Positions 7,961 through 18,040 of a stretch of DNA of 18,040 nucleotides are shown here, piece after piece. The DNA lies in NCBI RefSeq assembly GCF_000716605.1, contig NZ_JNXE01000071.1, positions 1-18,040 of the forward strand, read 5' to 3'. This stretch comes from Streptomyces sp. NRRL F-525 (GTDB lineage: Bacteria > Actinomycetota > Actinomycetes > Streptomycetales > Streptomycetaceae). How positions within the stretch are numbered: position 1 is the stretch's first letter; each line of letters starts with the position of its first letter. Both the position numbers and the translations under genes were made by a program. The notes under the pieces are model-generated. The model did no database searches and was not told where the DNA came from. It worked only from the letters and a program-made list of their open reading frames with translations.

Positions 7961-8796
7961 TGAAACGCGCCGGCGTCCTGATGCTCGCCGCCGTGCCCGT
8001 CGCCATCGCAGCGACGGCCTACGGCCTCTCACCCACCGCCCACACCGACCCGCGGCCCACGCACCCGTCCGCCGCGACCGAACGTAGAGCACCCGAGGGC
8101 CTGGCCGCGCCGGCCATGAAGAACCTCGCCCAGGAACTGGTGGCCAGCGCGGAGAACTCGACGCTCGACTGGCGCAGCGCGTACGGCTATGTGCAGGACA
8201 TCGGCGACGGACAGGGCTACACCGCGGGCATCATCGGCTTCTGCACCGGCACCCACGACCTCCTCGTCCTGGTCGAGCGCTACACCGCCGCCCACCCCGA
8301 CAACGGCCTCGCCCGCTACCTCCCCGCCCTGCGCAAGGTCGACGGCACGGCCTCCCACGAGGGCCTGGACCCCGGCTTCCCGGCCGCCTGGCGCGCCGAG
8401 GCGAAGGTCCCGGCCTTCCAGGCGGCGCAGGACGCGGAGCGCGACCGCATCTACTTCGACCCCGCGGTCAGCGCGGCGAAACGCGACGGCCTGGGCCCGC
8501 TCGGCCAGTTCATCTACTACGACGCGATCGTCTTCCACGGCCCCGGCACGGACGGCTTCTACGGCATCCGGGAGCGCGCGATGCGGCAGGCCAAGACCCC
8601 GGCGGAGGGCGGTTCCGAGAAGGCGTACCTCAGCACCTTCCTCGACGTGCGCCGCGCCACCATGCGGGCCAAGCACCCCGGCATCGACACCACCCGCATC
8701 GACACGGCCCAGCGGAAGTTCCTGGAGGAGGGGAACCTGGAGCTGCGGACGCCGTTGGTGTGGAAGGTGTACGGGGAGACGTACAAGGTGCCGTAG
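7960..8796 (+). CDS. csn: Secreted GH46 endo-chitosanase
   Basis: A 278-residue precursor of a glycoside hydrolase family 46 chitosanase, which cuts beta-1,4 links in chitosan by an inverting mechanism. An N-terminal signal sequence (MKR, then a hydrophobic core to about residue 25) has only a single KR pair, so Sec export seems more likely than Tat. The mature domain aligns by eye with the Streptomyces N174 enzyme: the acid Glu65 in SAENSTLDW, the base Asp83 in DIGDGQGYT, and Thr88 that positions the water. Their spacing (18 and 23) is identical to Glu22, Asp40 and Thr45 of N174. Other family blocks are GIIGFCTGT, YFDPAVSAAK and FIYYDAIVFHGPG. The C terminus (WKVYGETY) is complete. It is monocistronic, with a terminator downstream. 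Confidence 0.96.
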   Translation: MKRAGVLMLAAVPVAIAATAYGLSPTAHTDPRPTHPSAATERRAPEGLAAPAMKNLAQELVASAENSTLDWRSAYGYVQDIGDGQGYTAGIIGFCTGTHDLLVLVERYTAAHPDNGLARYLPALRKVDGTASHEGLDPGFPAAWRAEAKVPAFQAAQDAERDRIYFDPAVSAAKRDGLGPLGQFIYYDAIVFHGPGTDGFYGIRERAMRQAKTPAEGGSEKAYLSTFLDVRRATMRAKHPGIDTTRIDTAQRKFLEEGNLELRTPLVWKVYGETYKVP

Positions 8797-8821
8797 AGGG
8801 GCGCGAGTTGGACCCGGACAT

Positions 8822-8866
8822 ACGGCGACGCCTGCCGGGTCCGGTCGGGGACAAGGCAGGCGCCGT
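8822..8866. terminator. Large hairpin between convergent genes
   Basis: CGCCTGCC (8829-8836) pairs with GGCAGGCG (8855-8862). After a 3-base bulge, four more pairs extend it (8822-8825 with 8863-8866). The 18-base loop holds a further small GTCC/GGAC repeat. Lying between the stop codons of chitosanase and gltD, it could end transcripts from either side. Confidence 0.5.
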
Positions 8867-8873
8867 CTCGTGC

Positions 8874-8901
8874 TCCGCACGCCTTTGTGCGGACGTCTTT
8901 T
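8874..8901 (+). terminator. Rho-independent terminator of chitosanase
   Basis: TCCGCAC (8874-8880) and GTGCGGA (8887-8893) form a 7-bp stem with a 6-base loop, followed by CGTCTTTT. The T run lies on the plus strand, so it suits the chitosanase transcript. Confidence 0.7.
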
Positions 8902-8904
8902 GAT

Positions 8905-8946
8905 GAACCGTCAGACGGCGAACCGTCGGACCATGAACCGTCAGAC
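8905..8946. repeat. Three copies of a 15-bp tandem repeat at gltD 3' end
   Basis: GAACCGTCRGAC recurs at 8905-8916, 8920-8931 and 8935-8946, giving a 15-bp period with 3-base linkers GGC and CAT. The last copy contains the gltD stop codon (8941-8943). Read on the minus strand, the unit is ATGGTCTGACGGTTC with small changes. The array looks like local duplication of the gene's own 3' end. Confidence 0.8.
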
Positions 8947-10396
8947 CATCAACGCACGGTCCGTCGGCCGGATCGGCGCCGGCAGTTCGCTGGCGCCGGT
9001 CAGGAAGCGGTCGACTCCGCGGGCGGCCGAGCGGCCCTCCGCGATGGCCCAGACGATGAGGGACTGGCCGCGGCCCGCGTCGCCGGCGACGAAGACGCCG
9101 GGGACGTTGGTCTGGAAGTCGGCGTCGCGGGCGATGTTGCCGCGCTCGTCGAGGCCCAGGGCGAACTGGTCGACCAGGCCGTTCTCACGGTCGGTGCCGG
9201 TGAACCCCATGGCCAGCGTGACCAGTTGGGCCGGGATCTTGCGCTCGGTGCCGGGCTTCTGGGTCAGCTTGCCCTCGACGAACTCGACCTCGACGAGGTG
9301 CAGCCACTGGACGTTGCCGTCCTCGTCGCCCTCGAAGTGGGTGGTGTTGACGGAGTAGACCCGCTCACCGCCCTCCTCGTGCGCGGAGGTCACCTTGTAG
9401 AGCATCGGGAAGGTCGGCCAGGGCTGCGCGACCGCGTTCCGCTCGTCGCCCGGGCGGGGCATGATCTCCAACTGCGTGACGGACGCGGCCCCTTGGCGGT
9501 GCGCCGTGCCGACGCAGTCCGCGCCGGTGTCGCCGCCGCCGATGACGACGACGTGCTTGCCCTCGGCCGAGACCGGGGCGGTGACGTAGTCGCCTTCCTG
9601 GACCTTGTTCGACAGGGGCAGGTACTCCATCGCCTGGTAGACGCCGGTCAACTCCCGTCCGGGGACGGGGAGATCACGCGCGGTGGTGGAGCCGGCGGCG
9701 ATGACGACCGCGTCGTAGCGCTTGCGCAGGTCGGTGGCCTTGAGGTCGACGCCGATCTCGATGCCGGTGCGGAAGCGGGTGCCCTCCGCGCGCATCTGCT
9801 CGATACGGCGGTTGATGTGCCGCTTCTCCATCTTGAACTCGGGGATGCCGTACCGGAGAAGACCCCCGATGCGGTCCGCGCGCTCGTAGACGGCGACGGT
9901 GTGGCCCGCCCGCGTCAGCTGCTGCGCGGCGGCGAGGCCCGCCGGGCCCGAGCCGATGACCGCGACGGTCTTGCCGGAGAGTCGCTCGGGGGCCTGCGGG
10001 GCGACATCGCCCGTCTCCCAGGCCTTGTCGATGATGGAGACCTCGACGTTCTTGATGGTGACCGGCGGCTGGTTGATGCCCAGCACGCAGGCCGCCTCGC
10101 ACGGCGCGGGGCACAACCGCCCGGTGAACTCAGGGAAGTTGTTGGTGGCGTGGAGGCGCTCCGACGCGGCCGTCCAGTCCTCGCGGTACGCGTAGTCGTT
10201 CCACTCGGGGATCAGGTTCCCCAGCGGACAGCCGTTGTGGCAGAACGGGATACCGCAGTCCATGCAGCGGCCAGCCTGCTTGCCGATGATCGGCAGCAGG
10301 GAACCGGGGACGTAGACCTCGTTCCAGTCCTTCAGACGGACGTCCACGGGGCGGGACTTGGCGACCTCGCGCCCGTGGTTCAGAAAGCCCTTCGGG

Positions 10397-10404
<8 letters not shown>
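8941..10404 (-). CDS. gltD: Glutamate synthase small (beta) subunit
   Basis: A 487-residue NADPH-dependent glutamate synthase beta subunit, normal length. It passes electrons from NADPH through FAD to the large subunit. N-terminal iron-sulfur cysteines are Cys47, Cys50, Cys55 and Cys59 ([14 protein letters not shown]) and Cys98, Cys102 and Cys106 (CPAPCEAAC). The FAD motif GSGPAG lies at 151-156, and the NADPH motif GGGDTG at 289-294. The ATG overlaps the end of gltB by 8 nt, so the two subunits are translationally coupled. The C terminus (RPTDRALMV) sits in the 15-bp tandem repeat described separately. Confidence 0.97.
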
Positions 10405-14992
<4,588 letters not shown>

Positions 14993-15054
14993 CGGCTCTC
15001 CCGTCGTCGTCGTGGCATATGCATGGGCATAGGGACGACGTTGGCCCTCTGCGA

Positions 15055-15081
15055 GTTAGCGCAAAATTTCGTGCAGGTTAC
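15055..15081 (-). promoter_or_regulatory. GlnR-like box upstream of gltB
   Basis: On the minus strand the sequence reads GTAAC-6-GAAAT-6-CTAAC. The Streptomyces GlnR consensus is gTnAC-n6-GaAAc-n6-GtnAC-n6-GAAAc. The first a-site is perfect, the b-site and second a-site each miss one base, and both 6-base spacings are exact; a fourth element is not recognisable. It lies 62 bp before the gltB start codon, in a promoter position for a nitrogen-assimilation gene. Confidence 0.6.
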
Positions 15082-15086
15082 ATGAT

Positions 15087-15119
15087 GGAACGGTTCTCGG
15101 GAACCGGATACTCCGTTCC
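15087..15119. promoter_or_regulatory. Nested GGAAC inverted/direct repeats upstream of gltB
   Basis: Outer arms GGAACGG (15087-15093) and CCGTTCC (15113-15119) enclose an inner pair CGGTTC (15091-15096) and GAACCG (15101-15106). GGAAC is also repeated directly at 13-bp spacing (15087 and 15100). The cluster lies beside the GlnR-like box and over a possible -35. It looks like an operator for an unidentified regulator. Confidence 0.45.
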
Positions 15120-15323
15120 AACATGCGGACGCCACGGGGTCGCGGCGGTGCACCGCACAAGCGGTGGAGGTGAAGGGGACCAAAGCGGACAGATCGATGT
15201 CCGTCGGTCCAGGGCAGAGGGAGCGTCGTAGCCCATCCCGCGGGTGCGCCGCGAGCGTCATTGCCCACAGCGCTTACGGCTCATGCCCAGTGGTTAAGCG
15301 TTCGAAACCAGCGAGTAACGGCT

Positions 15324-15347
15324 ACTTATGCAACCCAACGCATAAGT
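15324..15347. repeat. AT-rich perfect inverted repeat behind VIT gene
   Basis: ACTTATGC (15324-15331) and GCATAAGT (15340-15347) are perfect 8-bp arms around an 8-base spacer, 11 bp past the VIT stop codon. There is no U tract. It may be a terminator without tail or a dimeric-protein operator; its AT content stands out from the surroundings. Confidence 0.55.
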
Positions 15348-15357
15348 GCGCGTCGAG

Positions 15358-16089
15358 CTATCCTACGACCGTTCCGAACAGGGTGCCCAGGGCGTACGTC
15401 ACACCGGCCGCCGCACCCCCCAGCGCGAGCTGCCGCAGCCCGCTGAACCACCAGGTCCGCGCGGTCACCCGGGCCACCACGGCACCGCACCCGAACAGCC
15501 CGACGAGCGCGAGCAGCAGCGCCGGCCACAGCGAGGTCGCCCCGAGCAGGAACGGCAGCACGGGAAGCAGCGCGCCCAGCGCGAACGCCCCGAAGGACGA
15601 GACGGCGGCGACGAGCGGGGAGGGCAGATCACCGGGGTCGATCCCCAGCTCCTCGCGGGCGTGTATCTCAAGGGCCTGCTCAGGATCACGGGACAACTGC
15701 CGGGCGACTTCACGGGCGAGCGCGGCCTCGACCCCACGACTCTCATAGAGGGAGGCGAGCTCCCCTTCCTCGTCCTCCGGGTGCTTGCGCAGCTCGCGCC
15801 GCTCGACCTCCAGCTCGGCCTCGACCAGCTCGCGCTGGGAGGCGACGGAGGTGTACTCACCGGCCGCCATGGAGAAGGCACCGGCGGCGAGCCCGGCCAG
15901 CCCGGTGATGACGACGGTCTGATGAGTGACGGCACCACCGACGACACCGGTCATCAGAGCGAGGTTGGAGACGAGACCGTCCATCGCGCCGAACACCGCG
16001 GGGCGCAGCCAACCGCCGTTCACATCCCGGTGGGTGTGGTTGTCGCGGTGCGCCTCGTGGAGCGTCGCTTCGGTCTCGATGATGGCCAT
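15358..16089 (-). CDS. VIT1/CCC1 family Fe/Mn transporter
   Basis: A 243-residue membrane protein of the vacuolar iron transporter (VIT1/CCC1) family, which moves Fe2+ or Mn2+ out of the cytosol. The first membrane segment carries the signature FGAMDGLVSNLALMTGVVGG (33-52, Asp37). The second has GAFSMAAGEYTSVASQ (70-85) with Met74 and Glu78 as likely metal ligands. A charged cytosolic loop rich in Glu (about 87-150) matches the metal-binding domain, and three hydrophobic segments follow (about 158-243). The N terminus is His-rich (His11, 14, 18, 20). Start ATG 16089 follows a GGGGGG tract. Its promoter overlaps an iron box. It is transcribed alone, towards gltB. Confidence 0.93.
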   Translation of the reverse strand: MAIIETEATLHEAHRDNHTHRDVNGGWLRPAVFGAMDGLVSNLALMTGVVGGAVTHQTVVITGLAGLAAGAFSMAAGEYTSVASQRELVEAELEVERRELRKHPEDEEGELASLYESRGVEAALAREVARQLSRDPEQALEIHAREELGIDPGDLPSPLVAAVSSFGAFALGALLPVLPFLLGATSLWPALLLALVGLFGCGAVVARVTARTWWFSGLRQLALGGAAAGVTYALGTLFGTVVG

Positions 16090-16109
16090 GCGGTGATCCC
16101 CCCGAAAGC

Positions 16110-16128
16110 TAAGGTGAGGCTAACTTTA
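16110..16128. promoter_or_regulatory. DmdR/IdeR-type iron box at VIT promoter
   Basis: TAAGGTGAGGCTAACTTTA matches the actinobacterial iron-box consensus TTAGGTTAGGCTAACCTAA at 15 of 19 positions. It covers the -10 hexamer of the predicted VIT promoter, so iron-loaded DmdR1/IdeR would be expected to block transcription. Confidence 0.7.
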
Positions 16129-16150
16129 GACAAGTTCTACTCTTCGACAA
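16123..16150 (-). promoter_or_regulatory. Predicted promoter of VIT gene
   Basis: On the minus strand, TTGTCG (16145-16150), a 16-bp spacer and TAAAGT (16123-16128) resemble a housekeeping sigma factor promoter. Transcription would start near 16116, about 27 bases before the ATG. Confidence 0.5.
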
Positions 16151-16190
16151 CACTGAACATACGCCTTTCATTTCCCGCCCTCCAGCAAGG

Positions 16191-16209
16191 AAAGGCTGGG
16201 CTAACCTGC
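16191..16209. promoter_or_regulatory. Second, weaker iron-box-like site
   Basis: AAAGGCTGGGCTAACCTGC matches the iron-box consensus at 13 of 19 positions, best in the right half (GGCTAACCT). It lies 63 bp from the stronger box and 161 bp before the ADP-ribosylglycohydrolase start. A TAnnnT-type hexamer (TACCCT, 16215-16220) follows it on the plus strand. Confidence 0.4.
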
Positions 16210-16319
16210 ACCTTTACCCTCGAACGCTCATCCGTGACGAAGGCCGATCAGATGTCGACCGGGTGACGCTGCACTCCGTCAGGCTCTGCCGAAGGCCTCC
16301 CGTGGGAGACATCCGCAAA

Positions 16320-16353
16320 GGGTTCCGCGCCCTGAGGCGCCCTGAGGGAACCC
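16320..16353 (+). repeat. Leader hairpin containing a 10-bp tandem repeat
   Basis: GGGTTCC (16320-16326) and GGAACCC (16347-16353) flank two exact tandem copies of GCGCCCTGAG (16327-16346). The inside can also pair as GCGCC-CTGA-GGCGC, giving a 12-bp stem with one bulge. The structure ends 3 bases before the AGGAGAGG ribosome site of the ADP-ribosylglycohydrolase gene. Confidence 0.65.
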
Positions 16354-16370
16354 CGTAGGAGAGGCCGCGT

Positions 16371-17471
16371 ATGGCATCGATCGCCTGCATTCCCCCGGTC
16401 CCGGCGCCCAAGAACGCCACCGAACTCCGCGAACGGGCGCGCGGCGCGCTGCTCGGCCTGGCGGTGGGAGACGCCCTGGGCGCACCGGCGGAAAACATGA
16501 AGCCCTCGGAGATCCGCGCCCGTTGGGGCCGCATCACGGGCTACGTCGCGGAGAACCCGGCCGGCACGGACGACACGGAGTACGCGATCTTCTCCGGCCT
16601 CCTCCTGGCCCGCCACGGCTCGGCCCTCACGCCGACCCACGTGGAGGCGGCCTGGCACGAGTGGATCGCGGACCGGGACGAGGGCCCGTTCCGGGGAGCG
16701 GGCTTCAGCGAACGAGGCACCCTGGAGAACCTCCGCCGGGGCCTGGCGGCCCCCATCTCCGCCCAACACCGCCACGCCTGGAGCGACGGCCTGGCCATGC
16801 GCGCGGCCCCTTTCGGCGTCTTCGCGGCGGGCCGCCCGGCGGAAGCGGCCCGTCTGGTCGCGATCGACGGTTCGGTGAGCCACGACGGCGAGGGCATCTA
16901 CGGCGGCCAGGCGGTCGCGGCGGGCGTGGCGGCGGCGATGGCTGGCGCCCCGACGATCGCGGTCGTCGCCTCCGCCCTGGCGGTGGTCCCGGACGACTCC
17001 TGGACGGCCCGCTCCCTACGCCGGGCGGTGGCGGTGGCCCACCGAGGCGAACGAGCGGTCCGCTCCGCAGTGGTCATCGGCGGCTACCCGTGGACCGACC
17101 TGGCCCCGGAGGCAGTAGCCCTGGCGTTCGGCGCGTACGCCGCAGCCGACGGCGACTTCGTGGAGTCGGTCCTCACGGCGGTGAACATGGGAAGGGACGC
17201 GGATACGACGGCCGCGGTGGCAGGCGCGTTGGCGGGTGCGACCCGGGGCGCGTCCGCGATCCCGCCCGACTGGGCATCAGCGATCGGCCCGGCGAAGGGC
17301 AGCTGCCTACCGGCGATGGCGGGCCACCATGTGCTGGACATCGCGGAGTTGCTGGTTCCGGGGGAGGGCGGGAAGTGGGGCACGGGGGGCGTGGTGCGAC
17401 GCGATCAGTGCGATCAGCGGGATCAGCGGGAGTACGTGCTGGCTGCGGATGAGGACGAGGTCCAGCTGTGA
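16371..17471 (+). CDS. ADP-ribosylglycohydrolase (DraG/ARH) family protein
   Basis: A 366-residue protein of the DraG/ARH family, which removes ADP-ribose from proteins or small molecules using two metal ions. The N-terminal GALLGLAVGDALGAP (25-39) is the family opening. GTDDTE (65-70) gives metal ligands Thr66, Asp67 and Asp68, and GRDADTT (274-280) gives Asp276, Asp278 and Thr279. So the metal centre is intact. The last 25 residues, including the imperfect repeat DQCDQRDQRE encoded by 9-bp GATCAGCGG-type repeats, lie outside the domain. Start ATG 16371 has AGGAGAGG six bases upstream. The stop overlaps the next GTG start as GTGA. The substrate is unknown; no ADP-ribosyltransferase is seen nearby. 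Confidence 0.92.
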   Translation: MASIACIPPVPAPKNATELRERARGALLGLAVGDALGAPAENMKPSEIRARWGRITGYVAENPAGTDDTEYAIFSGLLLARHGSALTPTHVEAAWHEWIADRDEGPFRGAGFSERGTLENLRRGLAAPISAQHRHAWSDGLAMRAAPFGVFAAGRPAEAARLVAIDGSVSHDGEGIYGGQAVAAGVAAAMAGAPTIAVVASALAVVPDDSWTARSLRRAVAVAHRGERAVRSAVVIGGYPWTDLAPEAVALAFGAYAAADGDFVESVLTAVNMGRDADTTAAVAGALAGATRGASAIPPDWASAIGPAKGSCLPAMAGHHVLDIAELLVPGEGGKWGTGGVVRRDQCDQRDQREYVLAADEDEVQL

Positions 17472-18040
17472 GCCACGAGGAGAACGAGGGCAATGGTCTG
17501 GCGCCGACCGCGCAAGGGATTGAACCTGCGGTCACCGGGGGCGAGTTCGCCGAGCAGGGGCTAGTCGCGCCGAACGCCCCGCTCCACCCCGAGCGGCTGC
17601 AGCGCACAACGGCTGATGGCGAAACCGCCCTGCGGGAGTCACCTAGGTCCGTGGATGACGAAGGAACCCCGCAGGGGCCACCTGCCGCCGACGGCAAACG
17701 CACCCCGCAGGGGCCACCCACCTCCAGCTCCAAACTGCTCCAACCCACAGCGGCCAATGGCGAACCCGCCCCACAGGGGCCACCCGCCTCCCGCACCCCT
17801 CGCCACCCCAACCCACTCCAACCGACGCCCCCCGACGGCGAGTTCGCCCGGCAAGAACCGCCTGCACCCGCAGGAGGCGAACCCGCCCCACAGCAACCCC
17901 CCGCACCTGCCGAAGACGAACCCGCAACACAAGGGCCACCCGCCTCCAATCCCCCGCTCCACCCCCAGCTGCTCCAACCCCCGGCCGCCGAAGGCGAATC
18001 GCCCCCGCAGCAACCCTCCGCACCCGACAACGCCCCCCAC
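17468..18040 (+). CDS. Proline-rich repeat protein, partial (runs off right edge)
   Basis: An uninterrupted frame of 191 codons starts at GTG 17468, overlapping the ADP-ribosylglycohydrolase stop as GTGA, and is still open at the window end. It begins MSHEENEGNGLAPTAQG and is then dominated by Pro, Gln, Ala and Glu. Degenerate repeats of the type GEPAPQGPPAS and LLQPTAA recur about five times from residue 70 onward. No signal peptide or membrane segment is seen. The stretch is probably a disordered N-terminal region or linker; any folded domain would lie beyond the window. GAGG stands 7 bases before the GTG. Third codon positions are less GC-biased than in neighbouring genes (many CCA, CAA and GCA codons), so the frame is less certain. 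Function unknown. Confidence 0.6.
   Translation, partial: MSHEENEGNGLAPTAQGIEPAVTGGEFAEQGLVAPNAPLHPERLQRTTADGETALRESPRSVDDEGTPQGPPAADGKRTPQGPPTSSSKLLQPTAANGEPAPQGPPASRTPRHPNPLQPTPPDGEFARQEPPAPAGGEPAPQQPPAPAEDEPATQGPPASNPPLHPQLLQPPAAEGESPPQQPSAPDNAPH

Larger units (their letters stand above)
14993..15357. other. gltB upstream intergenic region
   Basis: These 365 bases between gltB and the VIT gene hold no convincing gene. From the gltB end they contain a GlnR-like box (15055-15081), a nested GGAAC palindrome (15087-15119), a 12-bp perfect palindrome GCGGTGCACCGC (15145-15156), and an AT-rich hairpin behind the VIT gene (15324-15347). A possible gltB promoter on the minus strand is TTCCCG, 17 bp, TAACCT, which would place the palindrome over the -35 side and the GlnR-like box over the -10 side. 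The stretch 15160-15320 shows nothing I can name. Confidence 0.6.

Noticed and set aside
8905..8946. Three short repeats as a CRISPR array
   Set aside because: The 15-bp period with 3-base linkers is a simple tandem repeat; there are no spacers and no cas genes.
15004..15035. Closely spaced ATG codons upstream of gltB (minus strand) as an alternative start or uORF
   Set aside because: They are out of frame with gltB and lack a Shine-Dalgarno; the ATG at 14992 has GGGAG.
15056..15268. 70-codon minus-strand frame upstream of gltB, as a leader peptide
   Set aside because: No ribosome site of note, composition like random GC-rich sequence, and it runs through the GlnR-like box and the palindromes.
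17173..18030. Minus-strand 285-codon Gly/Ser/Cys-rich frame at the right end
   Set aside because: It is complementary to the proline-rich repeats and the end of the glycohydrolase; the plus frame has the GTGA junction and the ribosome site. Not fully excluded, since both are low complexity.

Overview
The window looks like core chromosome of a Streptomyces or close relative. It is very GC-rich, with GC-biased third codon positions, GTG starts, overlapping stop/start codons, and actinobacterial versions of QcrB (PDWY motif), GltBD and a GH46 chitosanase. I see no insertion sequence, prophage, CRISPR array, tRNA or rRNA. All identifications come from reading motifs and from recalled family knowledge; no database search was run.

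Left part (81-4884): a compact block of two divergent operons. Leftward are an SDR dehydrogenase, a TetR regulator and a thiolase (ipdF-, kstR2- and fadA6-like). Rightward are two acyl-CoA dehydrogenases (fadE30-like, then a short FadE32/33-like subunit). Gene content and order resemble the mycobacterial KstR2 regulon, which degrades the last two steroid rings (HIP pathway). The 60-bp divergent promoter holds a palindrome matching the KstR2 operator consensus at all but one defined position. The CoA ligase (fadD3), ipdAB, ipdC and echA20 are not in the window and may lie to the left. The left edge is a G-run tract able to form a G-quadruplex plus a hairpin behind the thiolase gene.

Middle part (4859-8796): leftward, a translationally coupled pair (VWA/TerF-like MIDAS protein, then HutD/Ves-like cupin) is followed by a solitary cytochrome b (QcrB type) with no qcrC or qcrA beside it. 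The 3' end of the cytochrome b gene overlaps the convergent acyl-CoA dehydrogenase by 26 bp. Divergent from the VWA gene is a secreted GH46 chitosanase with an intact catalytic pair.

Right part (8797-18040): gltB-gltD (glutamate synthase, leftward, 8-nt overlap) are preceded by a GlnR-like box and a nested palindrome. Next come a VIT/CCC1-family metal transporter (leftward) whose promoter overlaps a DmdR/IdeR-type iron box, an ADP-ribosylglycohydrolase (rightward) behind a hairpin containing a 10-bp tandem repeat, and a proline-rich repeat protein that starts by GTGA overlap and runs off the right edge.

The window holds several independent units rather than one new system. The most notable points are the KstR2-like regulon fragment with its operator, the GlnR-like box at gltB, the iron box over the VIT promoter, the orphan QcrB and the proline-rich repeat ORF at the right edge.
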